DNA of 64,000 nucleotides from Mahella australiensis 50-1 BON (GCF_000213255.1 NC_015520.1:2128001-2192000); one strand, 5' to 3'; shown: positions 24,958-35,931, counted from the first letter of the stretch. Translations and numbers: made by a program. Notes: generated by a model not told the origin, from the letters alone.

Positions 24958-27384
24958 TTATAGCTCCAGCATGTTGGTTTCGATTATTTTTTCATGGCTG
25001 TTTAGCGGTATCTTAAAGGTCTTAATCTCGCATGCTCCAAAGTGCGCTGCCCATTCCCTGTCAAATGCCGGCAGCTTTATCACAGCGTCGGTTTCCTTCT
25101 CCGCCGTTTCGTAGCACCGCACTATTATAGCGTCCTTGTCCTCGCCCAACTTCATCACCGTAGCCTCTATATTTTCAGCATCTATGGATATAAAGTCCTG
25201 CACCCCAGGCTGCGTGCCTTCATGCCAGGTATCAACCACCCATGGTATAGGAGCATTTAATTCATGGGCATATTTCACCGCCTGGCTTTGCTGCCAATTG
25301 CCTCTATGCGGGTACAGTATATAGCGGAATTCATAGACACCTTGATCGGTGTATTCGTATTCTTCTTCAGGATTCGGTTTGTGCGGGTCATGTTGAGCGT
25401 ATACGGGGCTTCTGAGCACCGTTATCCTCATATCATTGCCCTCTATGTCATAGCTGTAGAGGCTGTCGGTCGCTATAGCCAATCCATAGTCTTGCTGCCT
25501 GTCGGTTACATCTATCCATTGCTGACCCGGTTCTTCCTCGCCGTCTGCAGGGCGTTGTATATAGCCGTAAGGTATCTCATACGTAGCCTGCGGTCCTTCG
25601 ACGTTAACTGGAAAGCTAATTTTAAGCATCTTGTGTTTTTCATGCCAGTCCACTTTGACCCTGCACTCTATATAATCCAGTTCATCATACATTATGAAAT
25701 CCTGTGTCAATATAGAATCGCCATAGCGGCTTTTGACGCGCAGCCTGGAACGCACCGGGCCTTGTTCTATCACCTTTGTTTCGGCATCGGTAAAGCGCCC
25801 TATCTCATCTTTGAACCTGAACACGCCATGCGACCATGTATCGCTGGGATCGTATATCACAACCGGTAAAGCCGCAGGTCCGTTGAACACCTCTTTGCCA
25901 TTGGTTTTGTCGTATAAGCGCTTTATCCAGCCTGTACCTGCGTCTATTTCCATACGATAGTATCGGTTTTCAATGTTGTCCTTGGTTATAGCCACCGGTT
26001 CCGAGTCCTGAGCTTCTTTGCCTAAAAATACCCTGTAAAGCTTATATCCCATAGGCGGCAGCTTATCTGTAAAGGTTATACGCAATCTCCCATTCCCTAC
26101 GGTGGCGGATGTTTTAATAAATTGCAATGGTATGTCTTTGCCATCGGCATCGGTTATAACTGCTTTGGGTATGTCATCCTCAAATTTTGTCCCTTGCATC
26201 TCGAATTCTATAGGAGCATGTCTTTCCCATGAAAGCGGATTAAAAGCTATGAGAGGTATGCCTTCTCCTTCGGTATTTATATGCCTTATAATGGAATTTA
26301 CAGCATAATTCAGGCTTTCATCGGCCAGTTTGAGCGATTCTCCGAAGAAATCCCTCGCATCTTCGTAAGCTTCTTTTATGGATGATCCGGCCATAGTATC
26401 GTGAAACTGATTGAACAGCACATTGTGCCATGCTTCTGTTAATTCCCGCTGCGGATACGGCGTATTAAACATGGTATGGGCTATAAGGCTGAATTTCTCA
26501 GCCGTCGTCAATAGTTGCTCGCATCTTCTGTTCATGGCTTTAACCCATGCGTTTACAGAATAGCATCCGCTGGCATGATGTTGCAGGTCGTCGATTACCG
26601 TCGGCAATGTCGGCTCGTAAGCTCTGATGGTTTCAAAGTATTGATCGGGCGAGCTGAATACAACACGAGGCATATTCGGATCGGCGGTCATCCGCTTTAT
26701 CAAGGCTATATTCTCTTTTGTAGGTCCGCCTCCGTGATTGCCCACGCCGTAAAACTCCATCATATCGTTTATGCCCTCGGGAGCCATATCGGCTATCCGC
26801 TTAGCCATTTCCTCCATATGGGTACTGCCTACGTTATAGGAAAACGGTATGCGGTATGTAAGTACGCGGCTGCCGTCGGCGCTCTGCCACCAAAATACAT
26901 CCGGTAACCCGGGGTTTTCATGAGGACCCGGGCGCATAAAGACATAGTTATCCATACCGCTCTTCTTTAATATCTGCGGCAGCATAGCGTTATGACCGAA
27001 TGAATCCACATTATAGCCTGTACTGGCCATAACGCCCAGCTTTTCTTTGAAATACCTTTGGGCATACAGCGCCTGGCGTACAAAGGATTCCCCCGAGGGT
27101 ATATTGCAGTCGGGCTGCATCCACCATCCGCCCACTACCTGCCAGCGGCCTTCCTTCACCCTCTGCTTTATTTCTTCAAACATATCGGGATCGGCCTGCT
27201 CTATCCATTTGTATACAGCCGCCTGAGCGCATGTGAATATAAAGTCCGGCGTCTCGTTCATGCGGTCCAAAGCGGAACGGAATGTCGACCACGCCGCCTG
27301 GAATCCCTCCTGCCATCGCCATAACCACACAGGGTCTATATGGGCATTGCCTATCATATGTACCGTTATATCTCTGTGTTCCAT
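24958..27384 (-). CDS. Alpha-mannosidase, GH38
   Basis: An 808-residue GH38 enzyme. NAHIDPVWLW near the N-terminus supplies zinc ligands, and NVDSFGHN carries the Asp nucleophile (inferred from family) with the next zinc ligand. The large beta-rich C-terminal part is typical. There is no signal peptide, so it acts on imported mannosides. ATG 27384 follows GGAGG by 5 nt; a TTG at 27396 is less likely. It starts 17 bp after the GH2 gene stop. Confidence 0.92.
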   Translation of the reverse strand: MEHRDITVHMIGNAHIDPVWLWRWQEGFQAAWSTFRSALDRMNETPDFIFTCAQAAVYKWIEQADPDMFEEIKQRVKEGRWQVVGGWWMQPDCNIPSGESFVRQALYAQRYFKEKLGVMASTGYNVDSFGHNAMLPQILKKSGMDNYVFMRPGPHENPGLPDVFWWQSADGSRVLTYRIPFSYNVGSTHMEEMAKRIADMAPEGINDMMEFYGVGNHGGGPTKENIALIKRMTADPNMPRVVFSSPDQYFETIRAYEPTLPTVIDDLQHHASGCYSVNAWVKAMNRRCEQLLTTAEKFSLIAHTMFNTPYPQRELTEAWHNVLFNQFHDTMAGSSIKEAYEDARDFFGESLKLADESLNYAVNSIIRHINTEGEGIPLIAFNPLSWERHAPIEFEMQGTKFEDDIPKAVITDADGKDIPLQFIKTSATVGNGRLRITFTDKLPPMGYKLYRVFLGKEAQDSEPVAITKDNIENRYYRMEIDAGTGWIKRLYDKTNGKEVFNGPAALPVVIYDPSDTWSHGVFRFKDEIGRFTDAETKVIEQGPVRSRLRVKSRYGDSILTQDFIMYDELDYIECRVKVDWHEKHKMLKISFPVNVEGPQATYEIPYGYIQRPADGEEEPGQQWIDVTDRQQDYGLAIATDSLYSYDIEGNDMRITVLRSPVYAQHDPHKPNPEEEYEYTDQGVYEFRYILYPHRGNWQQSQAVKYAHELNAPIPWVVDTWHEGTQPGVQDFISIDAENIEATVMKLGEDKDAIIVRCYETAEKETDAVIKLPAFDREWAAHFGACEIKTFKIPLNSHEKIIETNMLEL

Positions 27385-27401
27385 AGTTACCTCCAAAATT
27401 T

Positions 27402-29942
27402 TTACTCCGCATTAATCCATCTTATTTTGAATTTAGGGTCATTTTGAGTACATTCATCGGTTGTAACCGTTATTTCCCGTTCTTGGCCAGGCATCAGAAC
27501 GAAGTAATTTGACGAAAACCGCACGAAATCCGACGGATTTTCTCCATATAGAAATACGCCTATCGCAGCTACCGGCGAGTCATTCCTTAAAACCCAAACA
27601 TTTTGGTCAATATCCGCCTTAACCGCTGTGACATTCGCCGGCAACATATCCCTTATCGCCTTAAACGGATGCTCGCTATCGACGGTAAAAATATATGTGT
27701 TCTCGTCCATTATACCATATTCATTATCCGATAATTTTACTTTTACAAAGAATATATTGCCTTCACAACCTTGTATCTTCCAAGTAATCTCATCTATAGG
27801 TATAACCGGCCCGTCCCCTTTTTTATCCAAATCCATCGTGAAGAGCACATTGCCATGTATGTCCGTTATCTGCGCGCTTACTTTGAGATCTTTCGCTTCA
27901 TCGCCGTCACATGTTACATAAATATACCCATTGAATACCTCGCCGGACACACAACAGATTCTATCGTATTTCAATGACACATGAAATCCCGAGTAGGCAT
28001 TTTTTATCCAATAGTATGCCGGCTTCGGCGTGCCGTCATATTCTATTATCGACGTATTGGCATTGTTTGGATAGGGTTCATTGCCCATCCAGATGATAAA
28101 ACCAGAGGAAACAGGCTCCCTTCGCCTGGTGGCTTCAACCGCATACCTCAATGCCTCGGCTTGTATATAGCGGCTGGCCTCTACATACCTTGGGAATTCT
28201 TCCTTCCTCCATTCTCCGAAAAGCTCGGTTAACTGTTTTATTTGTATCCACCATGCACCGCGATGCATCCATAATACATTGGTTTCGTCGGGCGGCCACA
28301 ATTCGTATTCACCTTTGTACTTTTCTAATGAATCCAACCGTGAAACAGCAGGACAGCCGGTTTCCGAACGGAAAAGCGAATCATCTCGGTTAAAGAAACG
28401 ATAATGAGCTGGTTCCCCCATGTACTCCCATGGGCCATGTACATCATGATGCATATTCTTGCCGAAATTTTCCTCGCTAGCTGCAAAAGTCGGCCCCGAT
28501 GGGCTGGTGGGCAAAAAGCATTTGCCGGGATCCATCTTGTTTACCAATTCTTTAAGCATCTTTATGTTTAAGTGATTATCATTTACAGGTACATTGTTCT
28601 CCCACATGAGCTCGTTCCCGCCGCACCATATTATATGGCTGGCATGATGCCTTCTGCGTCTTATAAAAGTAGCGGCTGCCTCTTTTAATTTCTCCAGAAA
28701 ATCCGGATCATCCGGAGGCGTATTATTGAGCCCGCTGGACGATTGTGGAAATTCCTGCCATACCATTATGCCCATTTCGTCGCAAATATTATAAAAGGCC
28801 TCCTTTTCGAGGACGGCTCCACCCCATACCCTCAGTATATTGCAGTTCATGTCCTTAAAGCGTCGCAAATAATTTTTATAATCTTCTTCGCTTACAGCTC
28901 CATAAAATGGCGAGATAGGCACCCAGTCAACACCTCGCAAAAATATGCGCTTCCCGTTGAGCAAAAGCGTATATGGCAGAGCGCCTTCCGGTGAACCCGG
29001 ATTGCGCACAAACTCCACGCGTCGGAAGCCCACCCCTTTTGAGGCATCATCACATATGATACCCCCTTCATTGCGGATAGTAAGCTCGATATCGTAAAGC
29101 GGCTGCTGCCCGAAGTTATTAGGCCACCATGGTTTTATATCGTCCAGTTCTATTCGATGTACCACTTCTTGTCCTTTTGCAGTTAATAAACTATTATGAA
29201 ATTCTTTTTCGCATATCAATTCCCCATCAAATAAGACCCTATAGTTAAATGCATATACCCCCGAAACATCTACATCAAGCTCTACGCGCGCATCTACCAC
29301 GCCTTTTTTTAAAGCATCGTCTACCGATGTTTTAGGGAAAAAATCCATTATACGGGCATAATTGTATACCTTTATGTAAACATCCTCCCATATACCTATT
29401 GGAATTATGCGAGGACACCAGTCCCACTGATAGTTAAAGCGAGATTTCAATATTTTTATCCTGTTAGAATATCCTATCTGGCCGTCCACTTCAGGGGTAA
29501 TATAAAATACAACCCTTAAAAAGTTGACTTCATCTTTTTTCACGATAGCCGTTATATCAAATTCATGTGGGATAAACATGCCGGAGAACTTCCCGAGCAA
29601 TATGCCATTCAAATATATCTCGCCATGATAATCCAATCCGTCAAAGCACAAAATATACTTTTCACTCTGCTTCTCCGGCGAAATGACGAATTCCCTGTCC
29701 ATAAACCATTCTCTATTGTTAACCCATTCATCGAGGTGGCTGTCCAAGCCATAGTTGGGGTCTCTTAGTAATCCAGCCTTTATAAGATCAATTTGCACGG
29801 CTCCAGGTACACTCGCTTCTACCGTAGGTACACAGCCTTTTATCTTAATGCCGGTCTCCATAGATCTTATCTGTCGCCACTGATTCTTCCAAAATCCCGT
29901 AACCTTCCATTGATCACCGTTTAGTAAAATGTTTTTGCTCAT
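27402..29942 (-). CDS. Beta-mannosidase, GH2
   Basis: An 846-residue GH2 enzyme with N-terminal sugar-binding and sandwich domains. The barrel has GVDWVPIS, LRVWGGAVLEKEAFY and CGGNELMW (Glu is the acid/base). FRSETGCPAVS contains the likely nucleophile Glu. This pattern is typical of beta-mannosidases and not of beta-galactosidases. It has no signal peptide. A GGAGG precedes the ATG. Placed beside GH38, it lets the operon handle both anomers of mannose linkage. Confidence 0.9.
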   Translation of the reverse strand: MSKNILLNGDQWKVTGFWKNQWRQIRSMETGIKIKGCVPTVEASVPGAVQIDLIKAGLLRDPNYGLDSHLDEWVNNREWFMDREFVISPEKQSEKYILCFDGLDYHGEIYLNGILLGKFSGMFIPHEFDITAIVKKDEVNFLRVVFYITPEVDGQIGYSNRIKILKSRFNYQWDWCPRIIPIGIWEDVYIKVYNYARIMDFFPKTSVDDALKKGVVDARVELDVDVSGVYAFNYRVLFDGELICEKEFHNSLLTAKGQEVVHRIELDDIKPWWPNNFGQQPLYDIELTIRNEGGIICDDASKGVGFRRVEFVRNPGSPEGALPYTLLLNGKRIFLRGVDWVPISPFYGAVSEEDYKNYLRRFKDMNCNILRVWGGAVLEKEAFYNICDEMGIMVWQEFPQSSSGLNNTPPDDPDFLEKLKEAAATFIRRRRHHASHIIWCGGNELMWENNVPVNDNHLNIKMLKELVNKMDPGKCFLPTSPSGPTFAASEENFGKNMHHDVHGPWEYMGEPAHYRFFNRDDSLFRSETGCPAVSRLDSLEKYKGEYELWPPDETNVLWMHRGAWWIQIKQLTELFGEWRKEEFPRYVEASRYIQAEALRYAVEATRRREPVSSGFIIWMGNEPYPNNANTSIIEYDGTPKPAYYWIKNAYSGFHVSLKYDRICCVSGEVFNGYIYVTCDGDEAKDLKVSAQITDIHGNVLFTMDLDKKGDGPVIPIDEITWKIQGCEGNIFFVKVKLSDNEYGIMDENTYIFTVDSEHPFKAIRDMLPANVTAVKADIDQNVWVLRNDSPVAAIGVFLYGENPSDFVRFSSNYFVLMPGQEREITVTTDECTQNDPKFKIRWINAE

Positions 29943-29993
29943 GTCAACAACCTCCTATTATCATATATTCAAAACATCCCCTATTGCATCCCA

Positions 29994-31523
29994 TTAAGAC
30001 TTATGAGCGCCATCCTTGCATAATGTATCCAGTTTATCGAAAGAGTCCTTTAAGCTACTATAGAGCCCTTTATACACATCAAAATAAGCCAAATAATTGT
30101 CATGAAGCACCATATTCGGATGAGTTACATCTCCGGGCTTAATCCATGCCTCCGCGCAAGCCTTTATCGACGGATACATGCCCAATGCGACGGCCGTCAG
30201 TATAGCCGCTCCGTAAGTAGAACCTGCGAGATCGATATGCCTAATTATCGGCATACCGAATATATTAGCCGCCATTTGCCGCCAAACCATACTCTGTGCG
30301 GCTCCGCCCGTTATAGTGATGGCCTCGGGATATCTACCTTTAAGATCCGCAAGTATATTTATGGACTCGTACAAGGAAAACAGTACGCCTTCCAGCACTG
30401 CACTTACCATATGGCTTTTTGTATGATGAAAATCAAAGCCTATAAAGGCCCCCTTGGCTTTGGGATCCATAATAGGGGTACGCTCTCCGAATAAATAAGG
30501 CAGGAAGATCAATCCATCAGAACCGCAAGAAGTCAAATCCACCGTATTTACCAATTCATCATAAGCTTTATATCCGCACACCTGAAATATATGTTCGGCT
30601 AACCACTGCAATGACGCACCCGCCGACAAAGTCGCCCCCATTATATGCCATTTATCTGGTACGCCATGGCACAATGTATGGACACGCGCTTTTTTATCCA
30701 CTATCACGCGATCCACAGGAGTAAAAATCTGCCCTCCTGTACCGATAATACACAGCCACGAATCGTCATCAACCACACAATTGCCCACAGCTTGTGCCTC
30801 GGCATCGCCCAAGCCGCATATAATAGGTATTCCTGGCTTTATATCAAGAAGTCCGGCTGCCTCATGTGACAAAACACCTGCGATATCAGACGATCCGAGT
30901 ATATCCGGCAGCATCGCACGCTCAATATCAAATGCCGTCAGTACATCATCTGCCCAGCATTTATTAACTATATCGAACATTAACGTAGCCGATGCATCCG
31001 TTGGATCAGTCGCATAATTGCCCGTGAGCCAAAAACGAACATAGTCTTTGGGCAACAAAAAGTGACTGACTCGATTAAAAATATTCGACATGTGATGCCG
31101 CAACCACAAGATTTTAGGCAATGTAAAACTCACATTAGGACGGTTACCGGTCATATTCATCCAGGTGTCCAAGCTGAAATTAGCTTCCAGCTCTCCGACT
31201 TCTTCTTCACAACGTTTATCAGCCCATATTATGGCATTATATACTGGCACGCCATTTTTATCCAATGACACCAAACCATGCATTTGGCCTGTTATGCCTA
31301 TACCTGCCACATCATGCATGGCATCTGGCGATTCTTGTTTCAGACGTTTAACTCCCTTTATCAAGGCCCCTATCCAATCGCCCGGTTTTTGTTCCGCCCA
31401 TTCCGGCTGCGGTATCTGGATATTATAACTTTCCGTGACGCTCCCCATCAATTTGCCGTAGCTGTCGACCAATATCAGTTTCAGCGCAGAAGTACCCAAA
31501 TCTATACTTAATATGGTATCCAT
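29994..31523 (-). CDS. FGGY-family carbohydrate kinase, xylulokinase-like
   Basis: A 509-residue FGGY kinase. The N-terminal phosphate loop SIDLGTSALK is followed by GITGQMHGLVSLD and WADKRCEEE, typical of XylB. GTGGQIFTP and GGAAQSMVWRQ are the C-terminal ATP-site motifs. D-xylulose is the closest guess, but FGGY specificity is hard to read and no xylose isomerase is nearby. It sits between an amidohydrolase and the beta-mannosidase. Confidence 0.85.
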   Translation of the reverse strand: MDTILSIDLGTSALKLILVDSYGKLMGSVTESYNIQIPQPEWAEQKPGDWIGALIKGVKRLKQESPDAMHDVAGIGITGQMHGLVSLDKNGVPVYNAIIWADKRCEEEVGELEANFSLDTWMNMTGNRPNVSFTLPKILWLRHHMSNIFNRVSHFLLPKDYVRFWLTGNYATDPTDASATLMFDIVNKCWADDVLTAFDIERAMLPDILGSSDIAGVLSHEAAGLLDIKPGIPIICGLGDAEAQAVGNCVVDDDSWLCIIGTGGQIFTPVDRVIVDKKARVHTLCHGVPDKWHIMGATLSAGASLQWLAEHIFQVCGYKAYDELVNTVDLTSCGSDGLIFLPYLFGERTPIMDPKAKGAFIGFDFHHTKSHMVSAVLEGVLFSLYESINILADLKGRYPEAITITGGAAQSMVWRQMAANIFGMPIIRHIDLAGSTYGAAILTAVALGMYPSIKACAEAWIKPGDVTHPNMVLHDNYLAYFDVYKGLYSSLKDSFDKLDTLCKDGAHKS

Positions 31524-31544
31524 TTTAAGTATCCACTCTCCAAA

Positions 31545-32759
31545 TCATATACGATATATTCGTTTAGGATTTTCTCTGAATATCATATCTGCGAATCTCT
31601 TGGCTTCACCTATATCGAAATAACCGTCTTTAATTTTTTCTTCCAGTACACGCGATACCGTTTCTCTTGCCACGATAGCATGAGCAAATGTATTTTCCAC
31701 ATGCATAAAATCACCGCCGAAACCTATTATCTTATTTCTAGGTATCATCTCTATTGCATCTGATAGCATTCTCGCGGCTTTATACGGGCTTATTATATAA
31801 ATCCAGGAAAAATCCGCTATCGCATTCGGTATATTCTTTACCATGGATAAATACTCTTCCTGATAAGGAAATCCACCGTGCAAAAGCACAAAGGCAGCAT
31901 CCTTATGTGCAAAAAGCACAGGAATAAGGTCAGAAACCCTGCCGTTTGTAACGCTGTAAGGCCCCACGCAAGCAGAAGGTTCCACATGCCCAGTATGAAT
32001 CTGTACAGGGATATCATGCCGCTCCATTATATTTATTATCCGATTAAATATATAGTTCTCAAAATTAAACATGCGGTCAGAGCAAATGTCGAACTCCCTT
32101 TTAGCTTCCTCAAAAATATAATCGTGCAAGTTTAGATCACGCCAGTATGGTATACCGAATTTCGCCGCCACAATCCCATGATCTATGCATTTCTGACAAT
32201 AATCATCCACATACTCGACATAATCGGAAAATGCGTATTCTTTCTTGCCCTGCTCGACACGCTTCCGATTAACCAGTTTTATATGATCGGCCCTCATTAA
32301 AAAATCTAAATACACCATCGGTTTAAGAAAATCGGGGGAATCAAAGCTTCCGTCATCTACAACAATAGCCTGTTCGATGTTGGCTCTTTCCACAAGCACT
32401 TCTTTATACCAGCCGTCATGCTGTGAACGTTCTTCAACCATTCTATCCAATTCAGGGAGGGTATTTCTATCTATTTTATCTATGCCGTATAGTTCTTTTG
32501 CAAATAATGGTATTAATTTGGCATAAGTTGTGTTCGACGTATTCTCAAAATATCGCAGAAAAATATCGTACTTTTCCCTCTTAGGCATCGCATTATCGCT
32601 AAGCAATACATTCAAACCGGACGACACCATATCGGACTCGAAATAATGCAATAGGCCAAAAAAGTCTGTATTTTCTCGTTTTCTTATAGTGGGATACAAT
32701 AGATGTTCATGGCCGTCTATTATACTTAAGTTTCTTATATAATCACGAATTTCCTCCAT
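31545..32759 (-). CDS. Amidohydrolase-superfamily protein
   Basis: A 404-residue metal-dependent hydrolase (Amidohydro_2-like). H17 and H19 in IDGHEHL are metal ligands, HTGH in the middle another, and GFGGD near the C-terminus the catalytic Asp. Relatives include uronate isomerases and lactonases/decarboxylases, and the substrate is not readable. ATG 32759 follows GGGAG by 5 nt. Its place between the importer and FGGY kinase suggests it processes an imported sugar-acid derivative, maybe a lactone. Confidence 0.78.
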   Translation of the reverse strand: MEEIRDYIRNLSIIDGHEHLLYPTIRKRENTDFFGLLHYFESDMVSSGLNVLLSDNAMPKREKYDIFLRYFENTSNTTYAKLIPLFAKELYGIDKIDRNTLPELDRMVEERSQHDGWYKEVLVERANIEQAIVVDDGSFDSPDFLKPMVYLDFLMRADHIKLVNRKRVEQGKKEYAFSDYVEYVDDYCQKCIDHGIVAAKFGIPYWRDLNLHDYIFEEAKREFDICSDRMFNFENYIFNRIINIMERHDIPVQIHTGHVEPSACVGPYSVTNGRVSDLIPVLFAHKDAAFVLLHGGFPYQEEYLSMVKNIPNAIADFSWIYIISPYKAARMLSDAIEMIPRNKIIGFGGDFMHVENTFAHAIVARETVSRVLEEKIKDGYFDIGEAKRFADMIFRENPKRIYRI

Positions 32760-32784
32760 AATAGCTCCCAAAATGCTCTAAATT

Positions 32785-32823
32785 ATTCAAAAGGAACAAG
32801 CATACCGCCTGTCCCTTTTGAAT
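32785..32823 (-). promoter_or_regulatory. Intercistronic hairpin after the binding-protein gene
   Basis: A 17-bp stem (ATTCAAAAGG... / ...CCTTTTGAAT) with two non-Watson-Crick positions lies between the stop of the solute-binding gene and the start of the amidohydrolase. No long T-run follows, so downstream genes can still be read, probably at a lower level. Confidence 0.65.
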
Positions 32824-32851
32824 CTACAAAATATCTTATCATACAATCCGC

Positions 32852-34162
32852 TTACTTGTCTAATTCTATTTCCGGATAGGCATTCTTAATTTTCCCTCTG
32901 AAGGCATCGAAAATTTGCTCATTGGTTTGGCCTTTGGTTATGCCCTCAGAAGCCGCTGATCCAAACAAATTAATGGAATCCCTGTAATAGCGGTCAGCCG
33001 GATGTGCCGGTACCTGGCTTATTATATCATAATATGTCTTCAATATATTCTGATCTCCAAACAAAGGATCCTTATATGTTTCCATATTGTTTTTATAAAC
33101 GCTGAGCTTGGCAGGCATATTGCCAGTTTTCTTAAGATTCTCCACCTGATACTCATCTGTTGTAAAATACTTTATGAATTCAAATGCCAGATCTTTATTG
33201 GGAGATTTATCATATATAGCCCTCATCGTCGCACCTTCAAAGTATGGCTTGGGTGCCTTGGCTATGCCAACTGTCCCGTTAGCTTTGCCGTCTTTGTTGT
33301 CTATGAAAAAGCCGGACCAGGAAGGCATGGCCCATGCTATGACGCTGCCGTCATTTATAGCTGCACCCCATGCCGGAGACCATGGATCAAGTTTGGCATC
33401 AAGGTTTTTGCTCCTTATTTCCCTCATCACATCTAATACGTCGTTCCAGGCAGGATCTATGGTGAGCTTACCATCCTCTATGAACGGCTTTTTAGACAGC
33501 GCTTCTATCTTTATAGCGTCGCTGAAATGCGCTAACAGGTGAACTTTACTGCCGCTTTTTTGTACTACATCCTGGCTCAACTTTATTATGCTATCCCAGC
33601 TTGAAAACATCTCCGATAATTTATCGGGATCATCAGTACCGAGATATTCCTTAGCGGACTTACGATTATACCAGAAACCGCCCGGTGAGCCGTTATCCGT
33701 AACAGCCTTTATCTTACCACTTTTGTCCTTACCAAGAGCCACTAAATACGGAGCATAATCTTCCAAAAGCTTGTCCGCACCCATTGCCGAAAGATCAGCT
33801 AAAGCGGGATTATCGATAAATTTGCCAACATATGCTTCCTCAAGATCAAACACATCCGGTGCATTCTGACCCGACTGCAACACCATACGGATCTTATTTT
33901 CGTACTGATCGCCGGGAAACACCTGCACATTGACTTTTATATTAGGATTTTTGCTCATAAAGCTCTCAGCTTGCCACTTGACCTGATCAAAGTAGGTCCA
34001 CATAACGATTTCACCGCTTAGTTTTTTAGAGCCGCCGGTTTGGTCGTTTGTTTGATCGCCCGCCTGGTTGCTTTGCTGTGGTTCGTTTGCGCTTTTGCAT
34101 CCCGTTAAAAGCGATGCAATAAGAACAAAGATCGCCAAAGCCAGAGTGATTTTTTTCGTCAT
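32852..34162 (-). CDS. Sugar ABC transporter substrate-binding lipoprotein
   Basis: A 436-residue family 1 binding protein. Its signal peptide ends in LLTGC with lipidated C22, followed by a Gln/Asn-rich linker and the domain starting at IVMWTYFDQVKW. It lies after its two permeases, the reverse of the other two importers here. Linkage to mannosidases suggests manno-oligosaccharides as ligand (inferred). A hairpin follows the stop. Confidence 0.9.
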   Translation of the reverse strand: MTKKITLALAIFVLIASLLTGCKSANEPQQSNQAGDQTNDQTGGSKKLSGEIVMWTYFDQVKWQAESFMSKNPNIKVNVQVFPGDQYENKIRMVLQSGQNAPDVFDLEEAYVGKFIDNPALADLSAMGADKLLEDYAPYLVALGKDKSGKIKAVTDNGSPGGFWYNRKSAKEYLGTDDPDKLSEMFSSWDSIIKLSQDVVQKSGSKVHLLAHFSDAIKIEALSKKPFIEDGKLTIDPAWNDVLDVMREIRSKNLDAKLDPWSPAWGAAINDGSVIAWAMPSWSGFFIDNKDGKANGTVGIAKAPKPYFEGATMRAIYDKSPNKDLAFEFIKYFTTDEYQVENLKKTGNMPAKLSVYKNNMETYKDPLFGDQNILKTYYDIISQVPAHPADRYYRDSINLFGSAASEGITKGQTNEQIFDAFRGKIKNAYPEIELDK

Positions 34163-34225
34163 CTTAAGACGTCCTCCTTAAAATATTATATTTATTTCAA
34201 AAACCATAAAAATGGCTTTCTGAAA

Positions 34226-35044
34226 TCAGCCCTTTACAGCACCTATGGATACGCTGTTCATTATCCATCGCGAGGAAATGCTGAAAATAATTATTATAGG
34301 CATAACCGATATAAGTATGCCTACATACTGAGCCCCGTAATCTGCCGTAAATTGCGTGCGAACGCTGGCTATCATTACGGGCAGAGGCTGCAGTGAATTA
34401 TCTATTAATATTATCAACGGCATAAGGAAACTGTTCCATGCTCCTATAAACGATAGGATTCCCAAAGCTGCCAAAGCCGGGAGCAGCATAGGCAACACTA
34501 TACTGTTGAACAGCTTTAACTCTCCGCATCCATCGACATATGAGGCCTCTATGATTTCGTTAGGTACAGCGGTATCGCACATTTGTTTCATAAAAAATAT
34601 GCCAAACGCATTAGCTATAGACGGTATTATCAGAGGAATATAAGAATTAATCAACCCTATATCGTTCATCAGCTTGTAAAACCCTATGATGCCGAGCTGG
34701 CCCGGTATCATCATGGTGGCTACCACAAAAGCAAACAGCGAATCCCGTCCATAAAATTGGAACTTAGAAAATCCGTACGCCACCAGCGCGGAGAAATAAA
34801 GCGTAAGGGTCGTCGACGAAATAGCTATAATAGCGCTGTTCAAAAATCCTCTCCACACATTTATCGTTTGTGTAAGCCTAGCATAATTATCGAGAAAATT
34901 ATTGCTCGGTAAAACCAACAACTTGGTTGTTATGGATGTATTGTCATGTGTAGAGGATATAAGCATGCTATAAAAAGGTATAAGACACAGCAGCATTATT
35001 ATAATAAGAAATACATATAAAATTACATTCGCAAACTTTTTCAT
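34226..35044 (-). CDS. Sugar ABC transporter permease, MalG type
   Basis: A 272-residue permease with six helices and the EAA loop EASYVDGCGELKLFNSIVLP. I choose ATG 35044 with GAGG 9 nt upstream; a TTG at 35059 would overlap the previous gene by 4 bp and is an alternative. It forms the channel with the MalF-type neighbour. Confidence 0.9.
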   Translation of the reverse strand: MKKFANVILYVFLIIIMLLCLIPFYSMLISSTHDNTSITTKLLVLPSNNFLDNYARLTQTINVWRGFLNSAIIAISSTTLTLYFSALVAYGFSKFQFYGRDSLFAFVVATMMIPGQLGIIGFYKLMNDIGLINSYIPLIIPSIANAFGIFFMKQMCDTAVPNEIIEASYVDGCGELKLFNSIVLPMLLPALAALGILSFIGAWNSFLMPLIILIDNSLQPLPVMIASVRTQFTADYGAQYVGILISVMPIIIIFSISSRWIMNSVSIGAVKG

Positions 35045-35055
35045 TATATGTTTCC

Positions 35056-35931
35056 TCAACTTTCTTTATTGGCGTTGGTTATTTTAAGCGATATAAGCGA
35101 AAATACAGCTATAATGATAAATATAGCGTACGCTATAGCCGACGCGTAACCAAAATGATATCTCGTAAACCCTGTTTCGTAAAGATACATAACCATAGTT
35201 CTTATAAGGTCTTGAGGCGCATTCCTGAACATAGCCGGCACATCAAAAATCTGTAATCCGCCGATTATCGAAGTAATAAGCACGAATATTATAACCGGCT
35301 TTATTAAAGGTAAAGTTATCTTAAACGCTATCTGTCTTTGATTTGCCCCGTCTATATATGCGGCTTCGTAGATCTCTTGAGAGATCGATTGGAGGCCGGC
35401 CATAAACATGAGCATATTATAGCCGAACCATTGCCAGCATATTGCCAGGCCTATTATAAGCCTTGAGAAAAAAGGGGAATACATCCAATTTATATTTCCG
35501 TCGATAATACCTAAGGCCAGTAGCATCTTATTTACCGTACCCGTCTGCCAATCAAATAACAAACTGAATATGACACCTATAGTCACGGGCGTAACTATGT
35601 TAGGAAAGAAATATACTGCTCTGAAGAAATCCCTACCTTTAATGGCCTTTTGATTTAAAATTATGGCCAGGAAAAGAGCTAGGCTTATTTGTGGAATAAT
35701 GGAACAAATCCATATAAACAGCGTATTGAATATAGAAGTATAGAAATACGTGTCTGTTATAAGCCTTGAGTAATTTCTTAATCCTATAAAAGACGGTAAA
35801 TTCATGCCATCCCAATCTGTGAAACTAAGATAAAGCGAATACAATATAGGATATAAATTAAATATTGCAAACACTATAAAAAACGGGGCTATAAATGATA
35901 TTCCATACAATGCTCTCTTTTTATTATACAT
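35056..35931 (-). CDS. Sugar ABC transporter permease, MalF type
   Basis: A 291-residue permease with six helices and the EAA loop EAAYIDGANQRQIAFKITLP. AAGGAG precedes the ATG. It is the first transport gene after the LacI-type regulator (23 bp), which shows that regulator and importer share a transcript. Confidence 0.92.
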   Translation of the reverse strand: MYNKKRALYGISFIAPFFIVFAIFNLYPILYSLYLSFTDWDGMNLPSFIGLRNYSRLITDTYFYTSIFNTLFIWICSIIPQISLALFLAIILNQKAIKGRDFFRAVYFFPNIVTPVTIGVIFSLLFDWQTGTVNKMLLALGIIDGNINWMYSPFFSRLIIGLAICWQWFGYNMLMFMAGLQSISQEIYEAAYIDGANQRQIAFKITLPLIKPVIIFVLITSIIGGLQIFDVPAMFRNAPQDLIRTMVMYLYETGFTRYHFGYASAIAYAIFIIIAVFSLISLKITNANKES